NCBI RefSeq assembly: GCF_000712975.1
Contig: NZ_JHQL01000003.1
Location: 682,001 to 746,000 of the forward strand
Length of the DNA stretch: 64,000 bases
Direction of reading: 5' to 3'
Origin: Vreelandella neptunia
Lineage (GTDB): Bacteria; Pseudomonadota; Gammaproteobacteria; Pseudomonadales; Halomonadaceae
Under the pieces are notes generated by a model, which worked only from the letters and a program-made list of their open reading frames with translations, was not told the DNA's origin and did not search any database. The position numbers were made by a program, and so were the translations under genes. The stretch's first letter is position 1, and every line of letters starts with the position of its first letter. Positions 28,159 to 37,568 of this stretch are shown here, one piece after another.

Positions 28159-28716
28159 ATGGATGAAAAGCAGCCCGCCCCTGCGATTAGAATTTTGGGT
28201 ATCGATCCAGGGTCGCGTATCACAGGCTATGGTGTCATCGATTTAGTGGGTGTTAAGCCTCATTATGTCTCCAGTGGCTGTATTAGAACCACCGATGGCC
28301 CTTTAGAGCAGCGCTTAGCGCAAATTTATGCAGGCTTGAGCGAAGTGGTCGGGTTACATCGACCCAATACAGTGGCAATTGAGCGCGTCTTTATGGCTAA
28401 AAACCCTGATTCAGCGCTGAAGCTTGGTCAAGCACGGGGCACAGCACTTGTTTGCATTGCGAATCACGGCTTAAACATTGCGGAATACGCAGCAAGACAG
28501 ATCAAACAAGCCGTTACAGGTCAGGGCGGTGCGGATAAAAGCCAAGTTCAGCATATGGTAACCGCCATTCTCCAGCTATCATCAACGCCACAGGCTGACG
28601 CTGCAGACGCGCTAGCAATCGCGCTTACCCATGCCTACGCTGGGCATGGTCTTTTACCAGTATCGTCTACTGCTAGAGGTGGCCGTAGGCGCAGTACCGG
28701 TCGATGGCGGCTTTAG
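28159..28716 (+). CDS. ruvC: Holliday junction resolvase RuvC
   Basis: RuvC cuts Holliday junctions delivered by RuvAB. Acidic active-site residues lie in [25 protein letters not shown] and the C-terminal [13 protein letters not shown]. The protein has 185 residues against 173 in E. coli; the extra length is a basic C-terminal tail ([13 protein letters not shown]). It starts 34 bp after a terminator and heads the ruvCAB cluster. I see no LexA box of the canonical CTGT-N8-ACAG form immediately upstream. Confidence 0.96.
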   Translation: MDEKQPAPAIRILGIDPGSRITGYGVIDLVGVKPHYVSSGCIRTTDGPLEQRLAQIYAGLSEVVGLHRPNTVAIERVFMAKNPDSALKLGQARGTALVCIANHGLNIAEYAARQIKQAVTGQGGADKSQVQHMVTAILQLSSTPQADAADALAIALTHAYAGHGLLPVSSTARGGRRRSTGRWRL

Positions 28717-28786
28717 CCGTCTACTGGTCATTTGTACAGAGTGTCTTTATAGTAAATAACAGCTTTTTATTATTGTGAGCGTGCTT

Positions 28787-29395
28787 ATGATCGGTCGTAT
28801 CAATGGTTTTTTATTAGAAAAGCATCCCCCTTGGATAGTAGTAGATGTACATGGCGTCGGTTACGAGCTAGAAGCCTCCATGAACACATTAATAGCGCTC
28901 CCTGCTGTGGGAGAGAGCGTATCTATGTATACGCACCTTACGATTCGTGATGATGCCCATTTGCTTTACGGTTTCGGGCGTGAGCAAGAGCGCGCATTGT
29001 TTCGGGCCTTAATTAAAGTCAACGGCGTAGGGCCTAAACTAGCATTAGCCATCCTTTCTGGTATGGACGAAGCCGCGTTTATGCGCTGTATCCGTGACGA
29101 CGATAGCAAAGCACTGACGAAACTTCCTGGCGTTGGTAAAAAAACCGCAGAGCGGTTAATTATTGAAATGCGTGATCGCTTCCCTGAATGGGAAAACGGG
29201 GCGGATGCGCCCCTAGCTTTAGAAGCGACCAATGGTGAACCTGCTCCACGCGACACACTGGCAGATGCAGAAGCTGCCCTGGTAAGTTTGGGCTATAAGC
29301 TCACTGAAGCATCAAAGATGTTGGCTGATATCAACCCTAAGCAGTCAACAGAGGCAATTATTAAAGCCGCGCTGACCAAACGCATGGCTGGGTAA
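28787..29395 (+). CDS. ruvA: Holliday junction DNA helicase subunit RuvA
   Basis: RuvA binds four-way junctions as a tetramer and loads RuvB. The 202-residue protein shows the N-terminal OB fold (MIGRINGFLLEKHPPWIVVDVHGVGYEL), tandem helix-hairpin-helix motifs (VNGVGPKLALAILSGM and LPGVGKKTAERLIIEM) and the C-terminal RuvB-contacting domain (DAEAALVSLGYKLTEASKML). The ATG matches the family start; a GTG 12 bp earlier is also in frame. It follows ruvC by 70 bp. Confidence 0.96.
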   Translation: MIGRINGFLLEKHPPWIVVDVHGVGYELEASMNTLIALPAVGESVSMYTHLTIRDDAHLLYGFGREQERALFRALIKVNGVGPKLALAILSGMDEAAFMRCIRDDDSKALTKLPGVGKKTAERLIIEMRDRFPEWENGADAPLALEATNGEPAPRDTLADAEAALVSLGYKLTEASKMLADINPKQSTEAIIKAALTKRMAG

Positions 29396-29437
29396 CAACG
29401 TAGGTTATTTCATGGAACGACGGATAGTGCGCACCTT

Positions 29438-30475
29438 ATGTTAGAACATGACCGATTAATTGCAGCACAGCCCGAGCACGGGGAAGGGCGTATTGATCAT
29501 GCGATTCGTCCTAAACATCTCAAGGATTATATTGGGCAACCACGCGTACGTGAGCAGCTCGAAATCTTCATGGGGGCTGCAAAACTACGTCAGGAAAGCC
29601 TAGATCATACCTTGGTCTTTGGCCCACCAGGGCTTGGTAAAACAACGCTTGCTAATATTATTGCTACTGAGATGGGGGTAGGGCTGAAATCAACTTCTGG
29701 CCCCGTGCTTGAGCGTGCAGGTGATTTGGCAGCCATGCTGACAAATCTAGAACCCGGTGATGTACTGTTTATTGATGAAATTCATCGCCTGTCCCCTGTG
29801 GTAGAGGAAGTACTGTACCCGGCGATGGAAGATTTTCAGTTAGACATTATGATTGGCGAAGGGCCAGCAGCCCGGTCAATCAAGCTCGATTTGCCTCGTT
29901 TTACCTTGGTGGGCGCGACAACGCGCGCAGGCCTACTAACTTCCCCCCTACGTGACCGCTTTGGCATTGTGCAGCGGCTGGAGTTTTACAATCTCGAAGA
30001 ACTTACTGAGATTGTCACGCGCTCGGCTCGCTTGCTTGGTGTAGAAACCAGCTATGAAGGAGCAGTAGAAGTCGCACGACGCTCAAGAGGGACCCCTCGT
30101 ATCGCCAATAGACTGCTGCGTCGGGTGCGTGACTACGCAGAAATAAAGGGCAATGGCATCGTTGATGTAACGCTCGCCGATGCAGCCCTTAATATGCTAA
30201 ATGTCGATCACCATGGGCTGGATCATATGGATCGGCGCCTTTTACTGGCAATGATCGATAAATTTGATGGCGGCCCTGTCGGGGTAGATTCGATTTCAGC
30301 GGCTATCAGTGAAGAGCGCGGCACCATTGAAGATGTCATCGAGCCTTACTTGATCCAGCAAGGACTAATGATGCGCACACCAAGAGGACGTGTAGTGACG
30401 CGACAAGCATGGTTACACTTCAATAAAACGCCTCACGAGAATGCTATTGACCCAGAGGGAGAGCGTCGCCCATGA
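29438..30475 (+). CDS. ruvB: Holliday junction branch migration ATPase RuvB
   Basis: RuvB is the hexameric AAA+ motor of branch migration. Visible are [18 protein letters not shown] (Walker A), [11 protein letters not shown] (Walker B), sensor 1 LVGATTRAG, the arginine-finger region PLRDRFG and the C-terminal winged helix ending [13 protein letters not shown]. Length (345) is standard. Its 3' end overlaps the ybgC start (ATGA), so ruvB and the tol cluster are translationally linked. Confidence 0.97.
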   Translation: MLEHDRLIAAQPEHGEGRIDHAIRPKHLKDYIGQPRVREQLEIFMGAAKLRQESLDHTLVFGPPGLGKTTLANIIATEMGVGLKSTSGPVLERAGDLAAMLTNLEPGDVLFIDEIHRLSPVVEEVLYPAMEDFQLDIMIGEGPAARSIKLDLPRFTLVGATTRAGLLTSPLRDRFGIVQRLEFYNLEELTEIVTRSARLLGVETSYEGAVEVARRSRGTPRIANRLLRRVRDYAEIKGNGIVDVTLADAALNMLNVDHHGLDHMDRRLLLAMIDKFDGGPVGVDSISAAISEERGTIEDVIEPYLIQQGLMMRTPRGRVVTRQAWLHFNKTPHENAIDPEGERRP

Positions 30476-30864
30476 AAAATGGGGCCACGATGTCGGTGAG
30501 AGTATATATGGAAGATACTGACGCCGGCGGAATTGTCTACTACGTTAACTATTTGAAGTTTATGGAACGTGCTCGTAGTGAGTGGTTGCGTACATTAGGG
30601 CTTAATCAGCAAACGTTACTAGACGCAGGTACCCAGCTAGTGGTATATCGCCTAGCCTGCCACTACAGCAAGCCAGCTCGCTTAGATGACTCGCTTATTG
30701 TCAGCACAACTGTTGAGAGTGTTGGCAAATGCCGCATGACTTTTTTACAGCAAGTTCAGCGAGATGAGGAACTCTTATGCGCTGCTACAGTCGAGATAGC
30801 CTGCCTGTGCGCAGACAAGATGCGGCCTAAGGCATGGCCACAAGCATTGAAAGCACTTAGATGA
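30472..30864 (+). CDS. ybgC: Tol-Pal-associated acyl-CoA thioesterase
   Basis: A 130-residue hotdog-fold thioesterase. The YbgC motif [28 protein letters not shown] with its catalytic Asp is intact. In E. coli YbgC hydrolyses short or long acyl-CoAs and sits, as here, as the first gene of the tol-pal cluster; a role in phospholipid metabolism is proposed. The start is the ATG overlapping the ruvB stop; a second ATG lies 18 bp further in. A 12-bp palindrome (GTAGCGCGCTAC, 30917-30928) lies in the 129-bp gap to tolQ and has no T tract. Confidence 0.92.
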   Translation: MKNGATMSVRVYMEDTDAGGIVYYVNYLKFMERARSEWLRTLGLNQQTLLDAGTQLVVYRLACHYSKPARLDDSLIVSTTVESVGKCRMTFLQQVQRDEELLCAATVEIACLCADKMRPKAWPQALKALR

Positions 30865-30993
30865 TTCATTTTAGGCGAACGCTGATAACTTGCGTAAATC
30901 TATGAAGTAGTGCGATGTAGCGCGCTACCTCATTACCTTTAGACACCACCACTGTTCGGAACTTCCGACGCTAATAGCTTGACGAGGGTAACT

Positions 30994-31689
30994 GTGAACG
31001 ATAACACCATGTCTATTCCCCACTTGATAATGAGTGCCAGCACGGTTGTTCAGCTGGTGATGTTGCTGCTGGTGGTGGGTTCAATCCTCTCATGGGTGGT
31101 TATTTTCCAACGTAGCATTGCCCTACGTAGGGCAAAACAGGAATACAACCAATTTGAAGAATCGTTTTGGTCGGGGGTCGATTTAAACGAGCTGTATCGA
31201 GAAATTCCCGCGGATGACCCGCACTATGGTGCAGAACATATCTTTCAGGCAGGCTTCCGTGAATTTAATCGCTTAATGCCAAAAACACGTAACCCCGACA
31301 CAATCTTGGAAGGTGTGCAGCGTAGTATGCGCGTTGCCTGGTCTCGAGAAGAAGATCGCCTAACTCAGCACTTGGTGTTTCTTGCCACCGTCGCGTCAGC
31401 GAGCCCTTACATTGGCTTGTTTGGCACGGTGTGGGGAATCATGGGTTCCTTTCAATCCCTTTCGATGACACAACAAGCTACGCTGGCTACCGTTGCCCCG
31501 TGGATTGCTGAGGCGCTAATCGCAACAGCAATGGGTCTTTTTGCAGCTATCCCAGCGGTGATTTTCTATAACCGCCTATCTAATGATGCTGCACGCTTGC
31601 TGGGTAAGTACGAAGACTTTGCCGAGGAATTTCACGCCATTTTGCATCGTAATTTGCAAGGCCGTGAAAGTAAGTCCAGCGCTAGCTAA
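30994..31689 (+). CDS. tolQ: Tol-Pal system protein TolQ
   Basis: TolQ is the inner-membrane ion-channel subunit that with TolR energizes TolA to constrict the outer membrane during division. The 231-residue protein has an N-terminal transmembrane helix ([21 protein letters not shown]) and two further ones around residues 128-150 and 162-188, with the conserved [14 protein letters not shown] and [12 protein letters not shown]. The GTG start has GAGGG upstream at 5 bp and gives the family N-terminus; a TTG 15 bp upstream lacks one. Confidence 0.95.
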   Translation: MNDNTMSIPHLIMSASTVVQLVMLLLVVGSILSWVVIFQRSIALRRAKQEYNQFEESFWSGVDLNELYREIPADDPHYGAEHIFQAGFREFNRLMPKTRNPDTILEGVQRSMRVAWSREEDRLTQHLVFLATVASASPYIGLFGTVWGIMGSFQSLSMTQQATLATVAPWIAEALIATAMGLFAAIPAVIFYNRLSNDAARLLGKYEDFAEEFHAILHRNLQGRESKSSAS

Positions 31690-31700
31690 GGGAGTACGCT

Positions 31701-32138
31701 ATGCAAGGCCCGTTTAATCGTAGCGGCAATAAAAAGCCGATGGCGGAAATTAACGTAGTGCCCTTCATTGATGTCATGCTGGTTTTGCTGGTGATCTTCA
31801 TGATTACCGCACCGATGCTGACGCAAGGGGTACAAGTAGACCTTCCACAAGTCACCTCAGAGCCGATTGAAAGCCAAGAAGAAAGTGACCCAATCATCAT
31901 TTCAGTTGATCGAGAGGGTGGTTATTTCATTACGTTAGGTGAAGACTCAACGTCTGTTTCGCTTGAACAAATGTCCGAACGGGTAGTAGCAATATTGCAG
32001 CGTCGACCTGGCACGCCAGTCATGGTGCGTGGTGACCGCAATGTGCCTTATGGACAAATAGTGTTATTGATGAGCACACTACAACGTTCAGGTGTTGCTA
32101 ATGTAGGGCTGTTATCTGAGCCACCACAAGATGGTTAA
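31701..32138 (+). CDS. tolR: Tol-Pal system protein TolR
   Basis: TolR is the ExbD-like partner of TolQ: one N-terminal transmembrane helix with the proton-pathway Asp ([19 protein letters not shown]) and a periplasmic domain ([25 protein letters not shown]). At 145 residues it has the standard length. It starts 11 bp after tolQ and its end overlaps the earliest possible tolA start. Confidence 0.95.
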   Translation: MQGPFNRSGNKKPMAEINVVPFIDVMLVLLVIFMITAPMLTQGVQVDLPQVTSEPIESQEESDPIIISVDREGGYFITLGEDSTSVSLEQMSERVVAILQRRPGTPVMVRGDRNVPYGQIVLLMSTLQRSGVANVGLLSEPPQDG

Positions 32139-32151
32139 AGGTAGCGCGCAA

Positions 32152-33228
32152 ATGGCAGTTAAACCACCACGTGACCCGCAGGATGTTGGCTATACTTGGC
32201 CTACCGTTCTAGCGGTTGCAGTGCATCTATTAGTAGTGTTTTTTAGTTTAGTGAGTTTGCCAAGCTCTACAACAGAACCAGACTCTTCGTCTATTGTGCA
32301 AGCTACCTTCGTCAGTACTGAGACATTTACCGATCAGGCCCAGCAGGCAACGGAGCAACAGGCTGCACTTAATAGTTCGAGTGAACCTGACGAAGCTGAA
32401 CCAGCGCCTGAACCTGATACAAGTGAACAAGAAGCCTTACAACAGCAAGCCGATGAAGCTGCTGCGAGAGAAGAGGCTCAAGCGCAGGCAGAAGAGCAAG
32501 CACGCGAGCTTCAAGAGGCTCAAGCTCAGGCCGAAGCTGAAGCGCAGCGAAGGGCAGAAGAAGCCCAGCGTCTAGCCGAACAGCAAGAGGTAGAAGCTCA
32601 AGCTCGGGAAGACGCTCAACGTGAAGCTGAGGCAGAAGCCCAGCGCCAGCGTGAAGCCGAGGCAGAAGCCCAGCGCCAACGTGAAGCCGAGGCAGAAGCC
32701 CAGCGCCAGCGTGAAGCTGAGGCAGAAGCCCAGCGCCAACGTGAAGCTGAGGCAGAAGCCCAGCGCCAGCGTGAAGCCGAGGCAGAAGCCCAGCGCCAAC
32801 GTGAAGCCGAGGCAGAAGCCCAACGCCAGCGTGAAGCTGAGGCAGAAGCCCAACGCCAGCGTGAAGCCGAGGCAGCTAGGCAGCGTCAGCTAGAAGGGGA
32901 AGCTCAGGCTGCCGCTAATGCCCAGCAGGCTCAGCAAGCCGCGAATAGTTTTATTAATATTGTGCGTCGTGCGGTAGAGCAAGCATGGTTAATTCCAGCG
33001 GGAGCTAGTGACACGATGAGTGCTACGATTCAAGTAAGGCTTGGCCCGTCAGGAGAAGTCCTTTTAACTACTATCGCCTCATCGAGCGGTGATAGCGCCT
33101 TTGACCGATCTGCGATGCAGGCCGTAGAACACGCTGCACCGTTCAGCGAGCTGAGGGACTTGCCCGCAGAGCAGCAGCGCAATTTACGTCAATTTAATCT
33201 GCGATTTACCCCGGGGGATGTTCGCTGA
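32152..33228 (+). CDS. tolA: Tol-Pal system protein TolA
   Basis: TolA is anchored by one N-terminal helix ([21 protein letters not shown]) and spans the periplasm with a long helical domain II rich in Ala, Glu, Gln and Arg to reach TolB and Pal through the C-terminal domain III ([18 protein letters not shown]..., [22 protein letters not shown]). In domain II a ten-residue unit of the form [10 protein letters not shown] repeats about eight times, encoded by a nearly perfect 30-bp tandem repeat. Another in-frame ATG at 32131 overlaps the tolR end; the one used has AAAGG upstream. Domain II length probably varies between strains. Confidence 0.93.
   Translation: MAVKPPRDPQDVGYTWPTVLAVAVHLLVVFFSLVSLPSSTTEPDSSSIVQATFVSTETFTDQAQQATEQQAALNSSSEPDEAEPAPEPDTSEQEALQQQADEAAAREEAQAQAEEQARELQEAQAQAEAEAQRRAEEAQRLAEQQEVEAQAREDAQREAEAEAQRQREAEAEAQRQREAEAEAQRQREAEAEAQRQREAEAEAQRQREAEAEAQRQREAEAEAQRQREAEAEAQRQREAEAARQRQLEGEAQAAANAQQAQQAANSFINIVRRAVEQAWLIPAGASDTMSATIQVRLGPSGEVLLTTIASSSGDSAFDRSAMQAVEHAAPFSELRDLPAEQQRNLRQFNLRFTPGDVR
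32641..32880 (+). repeat. 30-bp in-frame tandem repeat in tolA
   Basis: Eight consecutive 30-bp units, starting at 32641, 32671, 32701, 32731, 32761, 32791, 32821 and 32851; the last is degenerate at its end. The first six units alternate CAGCGCCAGC and CAGCGCCAAC at their start, giving a 60-bp higher-order unit repeated three times. Differences are almost all synonymous (GCC/GCT, CAG/CAA), so the unit has expanded recently and the protein sequence is kept. Confidence 0.97.
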
Positions 33229-34514
33229 TGCAAACCATAAGCAAAGTATGGCTATTGTGTGTACTGCTTTTTGTGAGTAGTTACGCAAATGCAAACCTAA
33301 CGATCGAGATAACACGAGGGAGTGATCAGGCCTTACCGATCGGTGTTGTACCCTTTGCAGGCGGCGACAATATGCCTGAAGACGTCGCTCAAATCATTCA
33401 GGATAATCTCGAACGCAGTGGCTTTTTTGCGCCCTTAGAACGCGATGCCATGTTTGATAGGCCAAACCAAGCGGATGACGTTGAATTTGGAACTTGGCGT
33501 TCGCTAGACGTGCGATATTTAGTGGTAGGTCGTGCGCAACAAACGGATAGCGGTTATCAGATTCAGTTTGAGCTAATGGATATTAGTGGGCAGCGTCGCA
33601 TGATTAGTGAAACGGTTACTGCGAGCACAAATGATTTACGTGGAGCCGCACACTATATTAGTGATCAAATTTTTGAAGAGATCACCGATATCCGAGGAGC
33701 TTTCTCTACTCGGATTGCCTATGTCACCGCGCAAGGGCTTGGCGATAACATGCAATTTGGCCTGTATGTTGCCGATGCTGATGGGCGTAATAGCCAACAG
33801 ATACTTACTTCAGACCAGCCGATTATGTCGCCCGCTTGGTCTCCTGATGGTCGTAAGCTTGCTTATGTTTCTTTCGAAACAGAGCGCCCAGCGATCTATA
33901 TTCAAGATGTCTCGACTGGTCAGCGGGTCCAGGCTACGTCTTTTGAAGGCATTAATGGCGCCCCAACATGGTCACCGGATGGCCGCCGCATCGCGATGTC
34001 ATTGTCTAAAGATGGACAACCTGAAATTTATATTCTAGATATCAATAATCGCTCGGTAGAACGTATTACTCAAAATAGCAGTATTGATACCGAGCCCGCT
34101 TGGGCACCGGATGGGCGTAGTTTACTATTTACCTCTGACCGTAGCGGCGGACCACAAATTTATGAGTATTCACTAGGTAGCGGTGAGGCAAACCGCATAA
34201 CGTTTACAGGCAACTATAATGCCCGCGCGCGTTACTCTCCTGATGGTGAGTACATCTTTTTGATTCACCGCTCTAGCCGTGGTTATCAAGTTGCACGGCA
34301 AGAACGTGATGGAGGACGCCTTGTTGTCATAAGTGAAACAACAAGAGATGAATCTCCTAGTGTTGCCCCGAACGGGACCATGGTAATCTTCGCTACCCAA
34401 CAGGGTAGCAATGGGGTATTAAGTGCCGTTTCAGCGGATGGCCGCTCGTCATTTAGATTACCCGCAGCGCAGGGTGATGTCCGTGATCCCGCGTGGTCAC
34501 CTTTTTTAAATTAA
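33228..34514 (+). CDS. tolB: Tol-Pal system protein TolB
   Basis: TolB is a periplasmic protein that links TolA and Pal. The 428 residues comprise a signal peptide ([16 protein letters not shown], cleaved near residue 22), an N-terminal alpha/beta domain (IGVVPFAG...) and a six-bladed beta-propeller with repeated [39 protein letters not shown] and [11 protein letters not shown] blades. The start overlaps the tolA stop by one base (TGATG), so they are translationally coupled. Confidence 0.96.
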   Translation: MQTISKVWLLCVLLFVSSYANANLTIEITRGSDQALPIGVVPFAGGDNMPEDVAQIIQDNLERSGFFAPLERDAMFDRPNQADDVEFGTWRSLDVRYLVVGRAQQTDSGYQIQFELMDISGQRRMISETVTASTNDLRGAAHYISDQIFEEITDIRGAFSTRIAYVTAQGLGDNMQFGLYVADADGRNSQQILTSDQPIMSPAWSPDGRKLAYVSFETERPAIYIQDVSTGQRVQATSFEGINGAPTWSPDGRRIAMSLSKDGQPEIYILDINNRSVERITQNSSIDTEPAWAPDGRSLLFTSDRSGGPQIYEYSLGSGEANRITFTGNYNARARYSPDGEYIFLIHRSSRGYQVARQERDGGRLVVISETTRDESPSVAPNGTMVIFATQQGSNGVLSAVSADGRSSFRLPAAQGDVRDPAWSPFLN

Positions 34515-34560
34515 TTGACGAAAAGTATTAATTTTTTGTTTTCAGGCAAGGAGTCTGATT

Positions 34561-35106
34561 ATGCAACTCAAACCGTTGGCTCGCTCATTGGCAGTAGCGC
34601 TATCTATCGTAGTTATCGCTGGCTGTTCCAGCACCGGCGGCACCCAGGACGGTGATTCTTATGGAAGCCAGGATGGCAGCAGCATGGGGTCTAGTACCTC
34701 CGGTGCGGGCGCTGGTGGTCAGTATGGCTCCACATCTGGTTCAGGTGCCGGCTCTAATCAACAAGCAGACTCACGCATTCCAGAAGTACGCACCATTTAT
34801 TTTGATTTTGACCGCGATACAATCAAAAGCGAGTACGAATCAGTAGTGATGGCCCATGCTCGCTACCTACGCGCCAACCCCAGCGCTCAAGTTGTTCTGC
34901 ATGGTCACACCGACGAGCGTGGTACTCGCGAATACAACATGGCCCTTGGTGAGCGTCGTGCCGGAGCTGTTCAGCGTTTCTTGAATATTCAAGGCGTATC
35001 TCCTTCGCAAATGAGCGTGGTGAGCTACGGCGAAGAGCGCCCAGCCGCTAGTGGCCAAGGTGAGAGTGCCTACTCTCAAAACCGTCGCGTTGTCTTTAAC
35101 TACTGA
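34561..35106 (+). CDS. pal: Peptidoglycan-associated lipoprotein Pal
   Basis: Pal tethers the outer membrane to peptidoglycan. The 181-residue precursor has a lipobox VIAGC with the lipidated Cys22, a Gly/Ser-rich linker (about 23-70) and an OmpA-like domain: YFDFDRDTIKSEY, LHGHTDERGTREYN with the diaminopimelate-binding Asp/Arg, and YGEERPAASG. The linker is longer and more glycine-rich than in E. coli. AAGGAG precedes the ATG. An inverted repeat follows before cpoB. Confidence 0.96.
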   Translation: MQLKPLARSLAVALSIVVIAGCSSTGGTQDGDSYGSQDGSSMGSSTSGAGAGGQYGSTSGSGAGSNQQADSRIPEVRTIYFDFDRDTIKSEYESVVMAHARYLRANPSAQVVLHGHTDERGTREYNMALGERRAGAVQRFLNIQGVSPSQMSVVSYGEERPAASGQGESAYSQNRRVVFNY

Positions 35107-35116
35107 TGGCATTGGT

Positions 35117-35162
35117 GTACCTAGTGCTGAACATTAAGTACGCGTTATTAGGCGCTAGGTAC
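35117..35162. repeat. Long-looped inverted repeat between pal and cpoB
   Basis: Arms GTACCTAGTGC (35117-35127) and GCGCTAGGTAC (35152-35162) pair over 11 bp with one G-U; the loop is 24 nt. No T tract follows, so this is not a standard terminator. It could stabilize the pal message or slow readthrough into cpoB. Confidence 0.6.
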
Positions 35163-35189
35163 GCTAACTAAGTAATGATTGGAGTCATC

Positions 35190-35981
35190 ATGAATCACAG
35201 TCTCAAACGTTATTTTGAGAGGCTGTGCGGTGCGGGAGCCATAGTGCTCCCGCTGTCCGTATTGCCCCTGACGGCCTTTGGTCAGCAGCCCCTCGTTCAA
35301 GATTTATCCAGCGGTTCGAGTGGCTTTTATCAGCAAACTCAACGTCAGGAATCATCTGGCGGAAACCTTGTATTGTTTAATCAAGTACAAGAGCATCAGA
35401 AGGAAATTCAGCAACTACGTGGCCAGATCGAAGAACTACGGCATCAGCTAGAGCAGCTTCGTCGACAATCCCAGCAACAGTACCTAGACATTGAAGATCG
35501 CTTAATGAATAGCGCTTCAAATCAAATTGAGCAATCCACACCGGAAGTAGAGCCAGAAGCAGCTGAGCAAGTAGTCAATGCTCCTTCTAGCCGTAACGTC
35601 AGTGAAGATGCTCAGGCTGACTATCAGGCGGCCTTCGCCCATGTTCAAGCACGTCAATTTGAAGATGCTATCGATGCGTTCAAAGCTTTTGTCAGCGATC
35701 ATCCCGACAGTAGTTTGACGGCTAACGGTTATTACTGGCTGGGTGAGCTCTATGCGGCGGAAGGCGAACTTAGCGCAGCTGATGCGTCGTTTAGTCGCGT
35801 CATTGAGCAGTACAACGGTAGTAGCAAAGTGCCCGACGCGCTCTATAAACTGGGGTTAGTGAAAGCACGCCAAGGCGAGGCTGAACGCAGCCGTGAATTG
35901 CTGGAACAAGTACGTGATGATTATCCGCAGAGTAGCGCTGCAGGGCTTGCAAATGACTTTTTACGTCAGTCTGCAGGATAA
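35190..35981 (+). CDS. cpoB: Cell division coordinator CpoB (YbgF)
   Basis: CpoB is a periplasmic protein that couples Tol constriction with PBP1B septal peptidoglycan synthesis. The 263-residue precursor has a signal peptide ending near LTAFGQQ, a trimerizing coiled coil (EIQQLRGQIEELRHQLEQLRRQ, about residues 65-90) and C-terminal TPR repeats (ADYQAAFAHVQARQFEDAIDAF, GYYWLGELYAAEGELSAADASF, PDALYKLGLVKARQG). GGAG 5 bp upstream supports the inner ATG over 35175. It is the last gene of the tol-pal cluster. Confidence 0.93.
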   Translation: MNHSLKRYFERLCGAGAIVLPLSVLPLTAFGQQPLVQDLSSGSSGFYQQTQRQESSGGNLVLFNQVQEHQKEIQQLRGQIEELRHQLEQLRRQSQQQYLDIEDRLMNSASNQIEQSTPEVEPEAAEQVVNAPSSRNVSEDAQADYQAAFAHVQARQFEDAIDAFKAFVSDHPDSSLTANGYYWLGELYAAEGELSAADASFSRVIEQYNGSSKVPDALYKLGLVKARQGEAERSRELLEQVRDDYPQSSAAGLANDFLRQSAG

Positions 35982-36013
35982 TATTGATTACACTTTCGCA
36001 TCAAGGAAACCTC

Positions 36014-36775
36014 ATGAGCTGCAAAATCGACTATCAACCAGCGTCCAATCTTTTGGAAAACCGCGTCGTGTTGGTAACCGGTGCGGGTGATGGTATTGGA
36101 CGTGCTGCGGCACTTAGCTACGCCCGTCATGGGGCAACTGTAATACTGCTTGGCCGTACAATTGCAAAACTTGAACGTGTTTATGATGAAATTGAAGCAG
36201 AAGGTGGGCCTCAGCCCGCAATTTTTCCGCTCAATTTTGAAGGTGCAACGCTTAAAGACTTCCACGACATGGCTGAAACCCTCGATAAGGAATTTGGTCG
36301 TTTAGATGGGTTGCTTCATAACGCTGGCTTACTGGGAAGAATTACCCCTTTTGAGCAATACAACCCAGAGCTGTGGGAGCAAGTCATGCAGGTCAATATC
36401 AATGGACCTATTTGGATGACCCAAGCGTTGTTGCCACTGCTTCAGCAGTCAAAAGATGCCTCTGTCATTTTCACTTCATCAAGCGTTGGGCGAAAAGGCC
36501 GAGCTTATTGGGGGGCGTACTCAGTGTCCAAGTTCGCCACTGAAGGCTTCGTGGAAGTGCTTGCTGACGAACTTGATAACCAGTCAACTGTAAGGGTTAA
36601 CACCCTAAACCCAGGTGCAACACGTACTCAAATGCGTCGCACTGCTTATCCTGGTGAAGACCCTCTTACTCTGCGTACTCCCGAAGAGATAATGCCCACC
36701 TACTTATGGTTGATGGGTCCTGATAGTGCCGGCACCAGTGGTCAAAAATTTGATGCTCAACCACCACGTGCATGA
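36014..36775 (+). CDS. yciK: YciK-family short-chain dehydrogenase
   Basis: A 253-residue SDR oxidoreductase with NADP site VTGAGDGIGR (21-30), HNAG near 102-105, Ser in the FTSSSVGRKGRAYWG stretch and catalytic Tyr169-x3-Lys173 (YSVSK). It matches E. coli YciK and the Pseudomonas SDR found beside mupP-ubiG, an order kept here although on the opposite strand. The substrate is unknown. AAGGAAAC precedes the ATG; an earlier in-frame start at 35984 lies almost on the cpoB stop. Confidence 0.88.
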   Translation: MSCKIDYQPASNLLENRVVLVTGAGDGIGRAAALSYARHGATVILLGRTIAKLERVYDEIEAEGGPQPAIFPLNFEGATLKDFHDMAETLDKEFGRLDGLLHNAGLLGRITPFEQYNPELWEQVMQVNINGPIWMTQALLPLLQQSKDASVIFTSSSVGRKGRAYWGAYSVSKFATEGFVEVLADELDNQSTVRVNTLNPGATRTQMRRTAYPGEDPLTLRTPEEIMPTYLWLMGPDSAGTSGQKFDAQPPRA

Positions 36776-36789
36776 GCGTACGCTTCCCA

Positions 36790-36848
36790 TAGCTTTTTGA
36801 CACACAGCTTTTTGATACACAGTTTTTTGATACATAGCTTTTGACGTG
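36790..36848. repeat. 15-bp tandem repeat between yciK and mupP
   Basis: Three full copies of a 15-bp unit (YAGCTTTTTGAYACA type, at 36790, 36805 and 36820) and a partial fourth from 36835. It lies in the 124-bp gap between the convergent yciK and mupP genes. No hairpin terminator is obvious there. Confidence 0.85.
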
Positions 36849-36899
36849 CCGCTTGTCGATGTTCTACGCATTTTCATCAAATAACGTTGCCCAATAACC

Positions 36900-37568
36900 C
36901 TACCGATGAAAGGCCGTTAGGGCATCGACTAAGTCTTTACAGGTTTCAAACCATAAGTCAGCTGGCCACTGATGGTAATCGTCTTCCTCACTGATATACC
37001 CGTACCCAACTGCGACAGCCGTCATTCCCGCTGCTTTTGCCGCCTCAATATCACGGATATGGTCACCAACGTACCAACACGCTTGCGGCGCCACGTTAAG
37101 CCTGCGCGCAGCTTCCCACAGAGGTTCAGGGGCAGGTTTTTTAACCGCAAGATCATCCGCACATAAAAGCGCACCTGGGGTCAGTGCCAAGGCTTCAAGC
37201 AGTGGAAGGGTATAGCGCCGAGGCTTGTTCGTTACAATTCCCCATAAGCGTGATTCGGCATGCCAGCGGACGAGCCATTGATCAAGGGGTTCAAATAGTC
37301 GACTGTGGACAGCAACGGCCTGTTCGTAAGCATCTAGCAAATACTGGCGCGCTGTATCATGCTCAGTAGAACCACTTTCGATACCAATAGCCAGGGTAAC
37401 TAAGGCGCTACCCCCATTAGATACTTGACCACGTATTTGGCTGTAAGGCAGGGATACCAGACCATGATGCCGTCTCAATGCATTTGTCGCTTCAGCAAGG
37501 TCTGGGGCTGTGTCAACGAGAGTTCCGTCTAGATCAAACAGTATGGCTTCAGGGAGAGACGTTGACAT
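36900..37568 (-). CDS. mupP: N-acetylmuramic acid 6-phosphate phosphatase MupP (HAD family)
   Basis: A 222-residue HAD hydrolase with motif I FDLDGTLVDT, motif II IVTNKP, motif III lysine in DDLAVKKPAPEP and motif IV YVGDHIRDIEAAKAAGM. By domain alone it could be a phosphoglycolate phosphatase, but its position directly after ubiG and next to a YciK-like SDR matches the Pseudomonas mupP locus. There the enzyme dephosphorylates MurNAc-6-P in the peptidoglycan recycling bypass. The start immediately follows the ubiG stop with no gap, so the two are cotranscribed. Confidence 0.85.
   Translation of the reverse strand: MSTSLPEAILFDLDGTLVDTAPDLAEATNALRRHHGLVSLPYSQIRGQVSNGGSALVTLAIGIESGSTEHDTARQYLLDAYEQAVAVHSRLFEPLDQWLVRWHAESRLWGIVTNKPRRYTLPLLEALALTPGALLCADDLAVKKPAPEPLWEAARRLNVAPQACWYVGDHIRDIEAAKAAGMTAVAVGYGYISEEDDYHQWPADLWFETCKDLVDALTAFHR

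Noticed and set aside
30917..30928. GTAGCGCGCTAC palindrome as a terminator between ybgC and tolQ
   Set aside because: The stem has no loop and no T tract, so it cannot be a standard rho-independent terminator.
32572..32853. Antisense open frame over the tolA repeat
   Set aside because: Its repetitive sequence is produced entirely by the 30-bp tolA repeat read on the other strand.
32641..32880. CRISPR-like regular repeats
   Set aside because: Units are contiguous with no spacers and lie in frame in tolA; no cas genes are present.
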